A stretch of 64,000 bases of DNA from CBDBON01 sp965208395 (lineage in GTDB: Bacteria; Chloroflexota; Dehalococcoidia; Lucifugimonadales; CBDBON01), in NCBI GenBank assembly GCA_965208395.1, contig CBDBON010000002.1, positions 434,001 through 498,000 on the forward strand, given 5' to 3'. A program made the position numbers and the translations under genes. This document shows positions 9,009 through 16,396 of the stretch, in pieces. Below the pieces are notes generated by a model, which saw nothing but the letters and a program-made list of their open reading frames with translations, was not told the DNA's origin and did no database searches. The number at the start of each line of letters is the position of its first letter. Position 1 is the stretch's first letter.

Positions 9009-10436
9009 CTAGAGTGGTGGCCGCAGGTCGGCCCAAGGCCGCGCCTGCTCCAGCTGAGACGCCAGCCTGAACAGAGTGGCCTCGTCGCCGAACCGGCCAA
9101 GGAAGTGGCTCCCTATGGGGAGGCCCTCGCCGTTCCACGAAAGTGGCACCGACATCCCCGGCTGCCCGGTGGCGTTGCCGACGAAGGTGAACGGGGCAAA
9201 CCCAGCCGTGCTTCGTCTGTGTGACATCGGGTCTCCGCCGTCGTAGACGAGAGTGCCGAGGGTCACGGGCGGTTCGCCGAGAGTCGGCGTCAGCCAGACG
9301 TCGAAGCTCTCGAAGAACGCGGCGATGGCGCGCGAGATGCTGTGTATCTCCTGGATGTGCAGGAGGTACTCCGGGCCGCTTACGCGCCGACCCCTCTCCG
9401 CGAACTCAGCTACGAACGGCTCCAGGTCGCCATCCTGCGGCTCCCGTCCCAGCCGTCGGGTCCAGTCGGCGACCGCCCAGCCGAACCCCGTGGCCATGAC
9501 GGTCGTGAAGGTCGTCCACAGAGTCTCCCAATCGGCTGACGGAGTCGCCTCGACCACCTCGTGTCCCAGAGAGTCGCAGAGGCTGGCCGCGTCCAGCACC
9601 GCGTCGACGCAGTCCGGATGCATCGGGTTCCCAAGCAGCGTCGACTTCGAAAAGGCGACGCGGAGCCTTCCGGGGTCGGTGGAGGTCTCCTCAACGTATG
9701 GCCTGCTTTGAGGCGGCGCCCAGTACGGGTCTCCGACCGCGGGCCCTGCGGTGGCGTCGAGCAGGGCCGCAGAGTCCCTGACGGTGCGTGTCAGCGCATG
9801 CTCGGCGACGAGGCCGCTCAGCATGTCCCCGAAGTGAGGACCCAGGGGGTTCCGTCCCCGCGTCGGCTTGAGGCCGAACACTCCGCAGCACGCCGCCGGT
9901 ATGCGGATGGAGCCCCCGGCGTCGTTTCCGTGGGCCATCGGCACCATGCCGGAGGCGACCGCCGCGGCCGCGCCTCCGCTGGAGCCTCCCGGCGTTCGCG
10001 TCGTGTCCCAGGGATTGCGGGTGGGCCCGAACCTGACCGGCTCGGTCGTGGCTCCGATCGCCATCTCCGGCAGGTTCGTCTTTCCTATGGCGATCAACCC
10101 CGCGCACTTCCAGCGCCTGACCAGCTCCGTGTCTTTGTCGGGTACGAAGTCTCCGATGAAGTTAGAGGACTCGGTGAAACGGACTCCCGCGTACTCGGCC
10201 AGGAAGTCCTTGACCAGGAACGGGACGCCGGAGAAGGGGCCGTCCGGAATGGGCCGTGACGCCGCCTCGCGCGCCTCGTCGTACATCGGGGTGATGACGG
10301 CGTTGAGGGCAGGATTGAGCCGATCGATGCGCTCGATTGCGGAGTCCACCAGCTCCAGAGGCGTCACCTCTCTGTTACGGACCATTTCCGCCTGAGTGGT
10401 GGCGTCGACGAAGCCCGGCTTATCGCTCATCGGCAT
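9009..10436 (-). CDS. Amidase-signature hydrolase (second copy in window)
   Basis: A 475-residue amidase-signature enzyme with canonical motifs: the catalytic Lys in PFLVKDFLAEY, the Gly/Ser loop GGSSGGAAAAVASG, and the nucleophile Ser in NDAGGSIRIPAACCG followed by GLKPTRGRNP. It is closer to consensus than the amidase at 2342 and lacks a small partner gene. Start ATG at 10436 has AGGAGG 7 bases upstream; an ATG 6 bases inside and one 24 bases farther out are less well placed. It lies upstream of hyuB on the same strand, but hyuB has its own promoter, so it is probably a separate unit of the same amide/ureide catabolic island. Confidence 0.9.
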   Translation of the reverse strand: MPMSDKPGFVDATTQAEMVRNREVTPLELVDSAIERIDRLNPALNAVITPMYDEAREAASRPIPDGPFSGVPFLVKDFLAEYAGVRFTESSNFIGDFVPDKDTELVRRWKCAGLIAIGKTNLPEMAIGATTEPVRFGPTRNPWDTTRTPGGSSGGAAAAVASGMVPMAHGNDAGGSIRIPAACCGVFGLKPTRGRNPLGPHFGDMLSGLVAEHALTRTVRDSAALLDATAGPAVGDPYWAPPQSRPYVEETSTDPGRLRVAFSKSTLLGNPMHPDCVDAVLDAASLCDSLGHEVVEATPSADWETLWTTFTTVMATGFGWAVADWTRRLGREPQDGDLEPFVAEFAERGRRVSGPEYLLHIQEIHSISRAIAAFFESFDVWLTPTLGEPPVTLGTLVYDGGDPMSHRRSTAGFAPFTFVGNATGQPGMSVPLSWNGEGLPIGSHFLGRFGDEATLFRLASQLEQARPWADLRPPL

Positions 10437-10683
10437 TGCGGGTCCTCCTGCGTCATTCATGGAAGAGTCCGATCACCTCGCAAGCCCATCTCCTACGGAG
10501 GCAGGAATCGAGGGGCGATGCCATTTTCGTGCCTTGACGCGGCCTTCGCAAGTGTGGCCGTCCGGCTGTAGAGCCCGCATCTGCTCGAATGGCGAGAGCT
10601 CCAGGTGAACAGGGAATGTTCCGTACCGAAGAGAGTCCAGTTGCGTACAATGGGATCATCCTCAGCAAAGGAGTGGCGAAACA

Positions 10684-11358
10684 GTGACGATAGGCGCGCT
10701 TATATTCGACTTCGACGGTGTGATCCTGGACACGGAGACCCCGGATTTTCAGACGTGGGAGGCTGTCTTCAGGGACCACGGCGCCCGGCTTGAGAGGCCG
10801 GTCTGGAACGCCCTGATCGGCCGGGGGCGCGGGGGCGCCTTCGACATGCGGGGTCATTTGGAGAGGCTATCGGGGACGAGAGTCGACTGGGAGGCCGTCA
10901 GCACCGAGAGACGCCGCCGCTACCTGGAGAGGATCGACTCCTCGGAGCTGTTGCCCGGAGTGGTGGACTATATCCGGGACGCGAAGAGGAGGGGACTGAA
11001 GCTGGGGGTCGCATCAAGCTCCTCACGGGAGTGGGTCGAGGGGCATCTCAGATCGAGGGAGATACTGGGCTACTTCGACCGCATCCGGTGCGGCGACGAC
11101 GTGTCGGCAACCAAGCCGGACCCGGAGGTCTACCTGTCGGCCCTGGAGGAGTTGGATGCGCGGGCTGACGAGGCGTTCGCCATAGAAGACTCTCCGGTCG
11201 GCATCGCCGCGGCAAGGGCCGCCGGTCTCTTCTGCGTCGCGGTGCCGAACCCGATGACGAGAGACCTCCCGCTCGGCGAGGCCGACCTCGTGCTGGAGTC
11301 GCTCGCCGATCGGCCGCTGGGAGCCGTCATAGAGACGGCGTCCGGCAGGAGGCACTGA
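10684..11358 (+). CDS. HAD-superfamily phosphatase/phosphomutase (subfamily IA)
   Basis: A 224-residue HAD hydrolase of the beta-phosphoglucomutase/phosphoglycolate-phosphatase type. Motif I is IFDFDGVILDTE (nucleophile Asp10 and acid/base Asp12 by position), motif II is VASSSSREW, motif III Lys is in ATKPDPEVY, and motif IV is AIEDSPVGIAAA. A helical cap lies between motif I and II. The start is GTG at 10684 behind AAAGGAG. The substrate is a small phosphate ester that cannot be named from sequence. It converges on the repeat-rich element at 11378-11570. Confidence 0.9.
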   Translation: MTIGALIFDFDGVILDTETPDFQTWEAVFRDHGARLERPVWNALIGRGRGGAFDMRGHLERLSGTRVDWEAVSTERRRRYLERIDSSELLPGVVDYIRDAKRRGLKLGVASSSSREWVEGHLRSREILGYFDRIRCGDDVSATKPDPEVYLSALEELDARADEAFAIEDSPVGIAAARAAGLFCVAVPNPMTRDLPLGEADLVLESLADRPLGAVIETASGRRH

Positions 11359-11377
11359 GCCCCCAGCGAGCTTTTTT

Positions 11378-11570
11378 GAAAAATCTGTCTCATTCTGTAA
11401 CATTCTGTCTCTTTTTGTAGCTGAGCGGGTGACGGTGCGGGACACCAGCGGTACACCGGTGTGACAGGAAAGAGACAGTAGCGGGACAGAAATGTGACAG
11501 TATGGGACAAGGTGAATGGGACGCCGCGCCCGGCGCAGAGGGGTAGGTGTCCGGTCGAAGTGGTCCGCAT
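11378..11570 (-). ncRNA. Candidate structured RNA, copy 1 of a two-copy 11-nt-repeat element
   Basis: Read on the minus strand, seven TGTCNC-like units (first bases 11509, 11499, 11488, 11477, 11466, 11455, 11444) are spaced 10, 11, 11, 11, 11, 11 bases. After a gap of about 17 bases, four inverted units (GAGACA/GTTACA/GCTACA type) follow at exact 10-base spacing, then ATTTTTC. The inverted array (11411-11385) can pair with the first three units (11510-11483) as a 27-bp stem with 4 mismatches and one bulge, closing a 71-nt loop. A promoter (11577-11605) precedes it. No conserved reading frame is shared with copy 2 (47477-47666), so I call it RNA or DNA-level structure, not protein. Confidence 0.5.
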
Positions 11571-11576
11571 GGCCCG

Positions 11577-11605
11577 ATTATAGCATATATGTTCGTGTGC
11601 GTCAC
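11577..11605 (-). promoter_or_regulatory. Promoter of RNA-like element copy 1 (extended -10)
   Basis: Minus-strand GTGACG (11605-11600), 17-base spacer, then TGC-TATAAT with a perfect -10 at 11582-11577. The extended -10 and the next bases (pattern TATWATCRGRSCATGCG) are shared with copy 2 at 47465. The -35 overlaps the last codons of the Fic gene. Transcription would begin at or next to the ATG at 11570. Confidence 0.5.
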
Positions 11606-12711
11606 ACCAGGTTGTAGCTCGTGTTCCGCCCGCCCTCCCGGCTGCGGGCCAATATGCCGTGCGCCATCAGGTCCTGGATGTCCCGCAAGGCCGTATCCTG
11701 CGAGCACTTCGCCAGCTTTGCCCACTTCGACGTCGTGAGCTTGCCCCTGAACTCCCCATCCAGCAGGCGGCCGACCACCTGCCGCTGACGGCCGTTGAGA
11801 GGAACACGGGCGGCGTCCTCCCAGAACCGCGCTTTCGCAAGCACGCCTGAAAGGGTCGCCTGGGCGTCGTCTATGGCTCTACCCAGGCACGCCAGGAACC
11901 ACTCCTGCCACCCGGACACATCCAACGTCCCCTTCTGCGCCCGCTCGAGGACGTCGTAGTAGTTGTCCCGCTCCCGCATGATCCGCGACGACATGCTGTA
12001 GAAGCGCTGCGAGCTGCCCTCCGAGCGCGCCAGGACCATATTCGCGATGGCCCGAGCTATCCGACCGTTGCCGTCGTCGAAGGGATGGATGGTCACGAAC
12101 CAAAGATGGGCGAGGCCCGCCCCGATCACCCCGTACGTCTCCGCGTGCGCGTTGAACCAGTCCAGGAAGGCCCGCATCTCCTCATCGAGCCTGGCGGCGG
12201 GCGGAGCCTCGTAGTGCACCTGCTCGCGACCCATGGGCCCTGAGACCACCTGCATCGGCCCGGCGCTGTCGTCGCGCCATCCGCCGACCGTGATCCGTCT
12301 CATGCCGCTCCGCCCGGTGGGGAACAGGGATGAATGCCAAACGTGCAGGCGCTCCGCCGTAAGGGGGTGAGCGTAGTTCGAGGTTGCGTCCAGCATCATC
12401 TCGACGACGCCGTCGACGTTGCGGTCCACACGGCTGAGGCCGCCGGCATCCATCCCCAGGCGGCGGGCGACCGAAGATCGCACCTGCTCCCCGTCGAGGT
12501 TCTCCCCCTCTATCTCGCTGCTCTTGACCACGTCGCCGGTGAGGGTCTCAAGCACGGCCTCCTGCCGCAGATCGAAGCCGAGGGCCTCCATCCGGCCGAT
12601 GAGGCGGCCCTGTCGATACCGCACGTCTGCCAGCGCCTCGGCGAGGCCACCCTGATCCCACCGGAGATTGGGCCAGTCTGGATGGTCGTAGATGTATGTT
12701 CTCCGCATCAT
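11602..12711 (-). CDS. Fic-domain AMP-transferase with N-terminal inhibitory helix and C-terminal winged helix
   Basis: A 369-residue Fic protein; the family transfers AMP (or another nucleotide part) onto hydroxyl side chains of target proteins. Seen: an N-terminal DUF4172-like region with the inhibitory motif SSEIEGE (residues 64-70), matching (S/T)xxxE(G/N); the full active-site loop HPFDDGNGRIAR (209-220); and a C-terminal winged-helix-like segment (about 305-369, KLTTSKWAKLAKCSQDTA). This is the self-inhibited class II layout. Start ATG 12711 lies only 8 bases after a perfect TATAAT, so the mRNA is probably leaderless. Six TGCGG-type half-sites cover the promoter, which suggests autoregulation by the C-terminal domain (inference). 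There is no antitoxin-like gene beside it. Confidence 0.92.
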   Translation of the reverse strand: MMRRTYIYDHPDWPNLRWDQGGLAEALADVRYRQGRLIGRMEALGFDLRQEAVLETLTGDVVKSSEIEGENLDGEQVRSSVARRLGMDAGGLSRVDRNVDGVVEMMLDATSNYAHPLTAERLHVWHSSLFPTGRSGMRRITVGGWRDDSAGPMQVVSGPMGREQVHYEAPPAARLDEEMRAFLDWFNAHAETYGVIGAGLAHLWFVTIHPFDDGNGRIARAIANMVLARSEGSSQRFYSMSSRIMRERDNYYDVLERAQKGTLDVSGWQEWFLACLGRAIDDAQATLSGVLAKARFWEDAARVPLNGRQRQVVGRLLDGEFRGKLTTSKWAKLAKCSQDTALRDIQDLMAHGILARSREGGRNTSYNLV

Positions 12712-12794
12712 ATGCGGATATTATACCCTCAATCTCCGCAGATGGCAATAACCGCCGCATCAGTTGCGGTGATTATTGCCGTATTCTCCGCAGC
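12694..12794. promoter_or_regulatory. Array of six TGCGG-type half-sites over the Fic promoter
   Basis: Half-sites of form (T/G)GCGG(N)2ATT occur on both strands with their GCGG cores at 12706-12703 (-), 12714-12717 (+), 12739-12736 (-), 12755-12752 (-), 12766-12769 (+) and 12791-12788 (-). Two of them form the palindrome CCGCATCATATGCGG over the Fic start codon; another pair forms an imperfect palindrome at 12744-12780. They overlap the -10, spacer and -35 of the Fic promoter. Likely operators; the binder is not proven. Confidence 0.55.
12720..12748 (-). promoter_or_regulatory. Sigma70-like promoter of the Fic gene
   Basis: Minus-strand TTGCCA (12748-12743), 17-base spacer, perfect TATAAT (12725-12720). 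The start codon at 12711 follows after 8 bases, so transcription should begin at or just before the ATG and give a leaderless message. Confidence 0.65.
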
Positions 12795-12903
12795 CCATCG
12801 CCACGGTACTCACGGTACTAAAGAGAGATGTCGGCGGCGCGGCCCTAATCTTGACCCTCTTCGCGGCCTGATATAGACTCCGCTGGCCGTCGAGGAGCTA
12901 TAG

Positions 12904-13539
12904 ATGAAGCTGCTTGTGATGACGGGTGGGAAGCACCCGTACCACCAGAACACTCCGATCCTCACCGACTTTCTCAGGGAGGCCGGGCACGAGGTCGACG
13001 TGACCGAAGACGCCGACGCGCTCGTATCGGACTCGATGAGGGAGTACGACGCACTGGTCTACAACACGCGGCGCGTCGAGGAGATGACCCTGGACGATGT
13101 CCAGCGCAAGGCGTTGACGCAGTACGTCGGGAGCGGGAAGGGCTTCGTCGTCATCCACTGCGCGGCAGGACTGCCCGAGACGTGGCCGGAGTTCCACGAC
13201 ATCACCGGCGGAGGGTGGGTCTACGGCGGAGTGAGCACGACCCCCGGCTACGGCCAATATGAGGTGACGGTCAAGAACGGCGGCCATCCCTGCGCCGCCG
13301 GGGTCTCCACCAGCTTCATCACCAACGACGAGCTGTACATGAACCTGGGATGGCGTCCGGGCAACGACGTGTTCCTCACCTGCGAGTACGACGGTATCTC
13401 CCAGCCGGCGGCCTGGACGCGCAGGTACGGCAACGGGCGCGTGTTCAAGATCACGCTGGGGCACGACGGTCTGGCCTTCCGGACGCCGGAGTTCCAACGT
13501 CTGATCATCAACGGCGCGGAGTGGGCCGCTCGATCCTAG
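12904..13539 (+). CDS. ThuA-like domain protein
   Basis: A 211-residue protein with the ThuA/glutamine-amidotransferase-like flavodoxin fold. Seen: N-terminal strand MKLLVMTGGKHPYHQNTP, the strand-loop KGFVVIHCAAGLPETW with a Cys in the nucleophile-elbow area, and the C-terminal RVFKITLGHDG, all found in ThuA-domain proteins of sugar and small-molecule catabolism. The biochemical reaction of the family is poorly known; ketoglucose-type sugar oxidation roles are described for some members. A weak TTGACC / TATAGA pair (12851, 12872; spacing 15) precedes it. The next gene, an enolase-superfamily enzyme, starts 14 bases downstream, so they form an operon, divergent from the Fic gene. Confidence 0.82.
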   Translation: MKLLVMTGGKHPYHQNTPILTDFLREAGHEVDVTEDADALVSDSMREYDALVYNTRRVEEMTLDDVQRKALTQYVGSGKGFVVIHCAAGLPETWPEFHDITGGGWVYGGVSTTPGYGQYEVTVKNGGHPCAAGVSTSFITNDELYMNLGWRPGNDVFLTCEYDGISQPAAWTRRYGNGRVFKITLGHDGLAFRTPEFQRLIINGAEWAARS

Positions 13540-13553
13540 CCCACGGCCAGCCA

Positions 13554-14660
13554 ATGCAGATCACCGAAGTCACCACCACCCTGCTCACCTATCCCCACGC
13601 GAAGGCGGTGCAGGACTCGACCATACCGGCCGCCAGCCTGAGCGCCGGCGGACGGAGCCAGCTCTTTGTTCACATCCATACCGACGAGGGGGTGGAGGGC
13701 CTCGGCATCGGACAGGCCTCGCCGGGCGTCCGCGAAGTGGTCGAGACGACGTTGAGGCGCGTCCTCGTCGGCCAGGACCCGTTCAACATCGAAAAGCTCT
13801 GGAACGACATGTTCTGGCATGTCAGAGGCTTCGGGCGCAAGGGCGTGGCCTTCTGCGCCCTCTCCGCAGTGGACATAGGGCTGTGGGACCTGAAGGCCAA
13901 GGCGCTGGGGCTTCCGCTATACCGCCTGCTCGGCCCCTACACCGAGTCGGTCCCGGTCTACGGCAGCGGAGGCTGGACCAACCTGAGCCAGGACGAGCTG
14001 CTGGCCGAGATGTCGGGCTACGTCGAGCAGGGCATCGGCCGCGTGAAGATGAAGGTCGGCAAGGACTTCGGCAGGTCGGAGCGCGAGGACCTTCAGAGGC
14101 TGGCGGCGGTGCGCAGGGCCCTCGGGGACGACGTGGCGATCTACGTCGACGCCAACAACGGCTACTACGCGAAGCAGGCCATCTACATGGCCAGGGAGTT
14201 CGAGCAGCTCCAGGTGGGCTGGTTCGAGGAGCCGGTGCTGGCCGACGACGTCCAGGGCCTGGCCGAGGTGAGGCAGGCCATTGACATCCCGGTGGCGACA
14301 GGCGAGCACGAGTACACCAAGTATGGATTCAAGGAGTTGATCGCGCGCGGTGGGGCCGACATCGTTCAGCCGGACGTCGGGCGCGTGGGCGGCGTGACCG
14401 AGTGGATGAAGGTCGCGCACATGGCGCACGCCTTCAATCTCCCCGTCGCGCCCCACGCCGTGCAGCTCGTACACCTCCACCTGGCCTGCGCGACGCCGAA
14501 CCTGAAGGTCGTCGAGTATCTGGGGATGTCCCTGGAGTGCGACGACATCTGGTACTCGGAGATCCCCGCGCCGGTCGACGGGATGTGGTCGCCCTTCCCG
14601 GACAGGCCGGGGCTCGGCCTGGAGCTGGACCCGGCCGCCGTGGAGCGCTGGTCGGTGTGA
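13554..14660 (+). CDS. Mandelate-racemase-subgroup enolase-superfamily enzyme (acid sugar dehydratase/racemase)
   Basis: A 368-residue enolase-superfamily enzyme. The active-site set is complete for the mandelate-racemase subgroup: the KxK base motif in GRVKMKVG, metal ligands in YVDANNGYY (Asp), WFEEPV (Glu) and ATGEHEY (Glu), and the His-Asp dyad in VQPDVGRVGG (Asp) and VAPHAVQ (His). Such enzymes abstract the proton alpha to a carboxylate, most often to dehydrate aldonic or other acid sugars. An N-terminal capping domain precedes the barrel. ATG at 13554 fits the family start; a GTG 33 bases upstream is in frame but lacks a well-placed ribosome site. Paired with a ThuA-like protein, sugar-acid catabolism is likely (inference). 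Confidence 0.9.
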   Translation: MQITEVTTTLLTYPHAKAVQDSTIPAASLSAGGRSQLFVHIHTDEGVEGLGIGQASPGVREVVETTLRRVLVGQDPFNIEKLWNDMFWHVRGFGRKGVAFCALSAVDIGLWDLKAKALGLPLYRLLGPYTESVPVYGSGGWTNLSQDELLAEMSGYVEQGIGRVKMKVGKDFGRSEREDLQRLAAVRRALGDDVAIYVDANNGYYAKQAIYMAREFEQLQVGWFEEPVLADDVQGLAEVRQAIDIPVATGEHEYTKYGFKELIARGGADIVQPDVGRVGGVTEWMKVAHMAHAFNLPVAPHAVQLVHLHLACATPNLKVVEYLGMSLECDDIWYSEIPAPVDGMWSPFPDRPGLGLELDPAAVERWSV

Positions 14661-14671
14661 GGACTGCGCGT

Positions 14672-14763
14672 CTGCTCCAATCCGTTACCGTCATTCCCGT
14701 GGAAACGGGAATCTACTCTTACGACCGGTAGGGGATGGACTCCCGCTTTGGCGGGAGAGACGG
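14672..14763. repeat. Dispersed 92-bp hairpin repeat, copy A
   Basis: Near-identical to 26414-26504 (copy B). Contains two small hairpins, CATTCCCGTGGAAACGGGAAT and GACTCCCGCTTTGGCGGGAG. It lies just after the stop of the enolase-superfamily gene. Likely a dispersed, non-coding palindromic element or 3'-end structure. Confidence 0.7.
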
Positions 14764-14806
14764 GAAGGCTCTACCCTTACCCAGCGGAGCCGGGAAACTC
14801 CCTTGT

Positions 14807-15931
14807 CTACCCCCGCAGTAGCTCCGGCAGGCGCTTCAGGTGTTCGATGTCCCTGGCCGACGCGAACCGGTCGACGTGCGGGAGGGCGGCCCGCAGGCCG
14901 CGGGTCGACGGCTCGTAGTCTCTCGTTCCCAGCAGCGGGTTGAGCCATACCACGCCTCTCACCCTCCGGCGCAGACGCCTCATCTCCCGAGCCAGGGTGT
15001 CCGGGGAGCCGGCCTCCCAGCCGTCGCTGAGCACGAAGACGGTGGTGTGCCGGTCCTGCAGGGTCGCATAGTCGGTATTGAGCGTCCGCAGGCAGTCGCC
15101 GATCAGCGTCCCGCCGGACCAGTGGTCGACGATCCTGCCGATGCGGCGCAGGAGCTCGTCGAACGAGACTGCCTTGAGCTCCCGCGTCACGCGGGTCATC
15201 GTGGTGCTGAAGACGAAGACCTCCACCCTCTTGGTGTGCTGGGATACGGCGTAGACGAGCTGGAGCAGCAGCCTGGCATACCGGTCCATCGAGCCGCTGA
15301 CGTCCAGCAGAAGGAGCAGGCGTGGGACTCGAGGGACGCGCCGCATCCGGGGGAGGCGCACCGGTTCGCCTCCCGTTCCGAGGCCGGCGCGGAGCGCGCC
15401 CCGGAGGTCCATGGCCCCCTTCCGCCTGTGGCGACGGCGGCGGCGGCCGGGCCGGACGGCGAGCGCCCGGACCATCCTGGCCGCGATGCGGGCGATCTCA
15501 TCGCTCTCGTCGGACCGCATCGCGGCCAGGTCTCGTTCGGAGATGAGCTCGGTTGGACTGGCGCCATCCCGGAAGATCTCCAGGGTCGTCTCCTTGGGGG
15601 GGCGGTCGTCGTCGGGCTGTAGAAGCGAGCGCCGTCTCCCGCGTAGCTCCTTCATCCCCCCCGCCCGGCTCCGACCGGGCAGCGTGGGCGATGGGGTCGG
15701 CTGGGCCTCGAAGCTCCAGAAGCTCTCGAACAGCTCGTCGAACAGGGCAATCTCCTCCCTCCTGGAGAGGAGCACCCCCCGCAGCGTCCAGTAGACGCGC
15801 CCACGGTCCATCAGGTCGACGATGCTCAGGGCGAGCATCGCGTCGGTGGTCTCACGGGGACCGACCAGCAGGCCGCGCGCGCGCAGGGCCCGGCAGAAGC
15901 CGGTCACGTGGGAGGTCAGGTCGCGGCGCAT
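14807..15931 (-). CDS. VWA-domain CoxE-like protein
   Basis: A 374-residue protein with a C-terminal von Willebrand A domain. The MIDAS motif is LLLLDVSGSMDRYA (DxSxS), with further MIDAS-type segments GGTLIGDCLRTL and FVLSDGWEAG. The N-terminal half carries a helical region (GFCRALRARGLLVGPRETTD) typical of CoxE-like/DUF-type VWA proteins that work with MoxR AAA+ ATPases in cofactor or metal-centre assembly. No MoxR partner is adjacent; the only MoxR in the window is at 53355. ATG 15931 is favoured because the conserved helix starts after it. A lone TATAAT-like stretch lies in the 114-base gap to the next, divergent gene. Confidence 0.85.
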   Translation of the reverse strand: MRRDLTSHVTGFCRALRARGLLVGPRETTDAMLALSIVDLMDRGRVYWTLRGVLLSRREEIALFDELFESFWSFEAQPTPSPTLPGRSRAGGMKELRGRRRSLLQPDDDRPPKETTLEIFRDGASPTELISERDLAAMRSDESDEIARIAARMVRALAVRPGRRRRRHRRKGAMDLRGALRAGLGTGGEPVRLPRMRRVPRVPRLLLLLDVSGSMDRYARLLLQLVYAVSQHTKRVEVFVFSTTMTRVTRELKAVSFDELLRRIGRIVDHWSGGTLIGDCLRTLNTDYATLQDRHTTVFVLSDGWEAGSPDTLAREMRRLRRRVRGVVWLNPLLGTRDYEPSTRGLRAALPHVDRFASARDIEHLKRLPELLRG

Positions 15932-16045
15932 GCATACACGTCTCTTTTCACGTTTGGGAATATAATGTATCTTGAACGAACTAGTCCAACGCCTGCGCTG
16001 CGGCATGACGGGCTGCGCAAGGGCGCGACACGCTGGTGATCTCTC

Positions 16046-16396
16046 TTGGCAAAGGTCAGGGTGATGTATTGGAAGGAGGTCCCCGTCCAGGTGCAGGCCG
16101 AGCACGGATCGAGCCGGGTATCGCAGCCGCTGGAACCGCGCTTCCAGGAGGGCGTCGACGCGATCTCCATGTTCGACGGCAGCGGCGGCACGGACGACTA
16201 CCTGGACGGCTGGGGCTGGGGGCCGTACGCCGACGTCGAGGGGGGAGAGCGAGAGGCGGCCGAGGCGGTGGCCTCACGATTCAACCGGTCCTTTCCGCAG
16301 GACTTCGTGGCCCGCATACGGGAGCTTCACAGGTCCGGCCGGCGCGACCCAACACCCGGCGCCGTGGACCACTGGATGGGCGATGGTCACGACTAA
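16046..16396 (+). CDS. Virulence-factor-domain (PF13769-type) protein
   Basis: A 116-residue soluble protein beginning AKVRVMYWKEVPVQVQAE and continuing LEPRFQEGVDAISMFD, then TDDYLDGWGWGPY. I recognise this as the small family labelled virulence factor (MYWKxIPxQV … RFQxxID … YLxxW). Despite that label, family members are often found beside corrinoid and folate methyltransferase genes. The start is TTG at 16046. Its last 14 bases overlap the homocysteine S-methyltransferase homologue, so the two are translationally coupled, which supports a role in one-carbon metabolism. Its activity is not known. Confidence 0.75.
   Translation: MAKVRVMYWKEVPVQVQAEHGSSRVSQPLEPRFQEGVDAISMFDGSGGTDDYLDGWGWGPYADVEGGEREAAEAVASRFNRSFPQDFVARIRELHRSGRRDPTPGAVDHWMGDGHD

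Noticed and set aside
8981..10670. Similar sequences GAGTCAGTTGCGTAC (8981) and GAGTCCAGTTGCGTAC (10633) as a dispersed repeat
   Set aside because: Similarity is limited to about 16 bases plus scattered matches; too short to separate from chance.
11130..11570. A 146-codon minus-strand reading frame across RNA-like element copy 1
   Set aside because: It runs antisense into the HAD gene, and copy 2 does not keep the same frame; 11-base repeat steps would shift any frame. Similarity is at DNA level only.
15938..15995. TATAAT at 15961 as promoter for the virulence-factor/methyltransferase operon
   Set aside because: No acceptable -35 box at 16-18 bases on either strand, and the distance to the TTG start is long.
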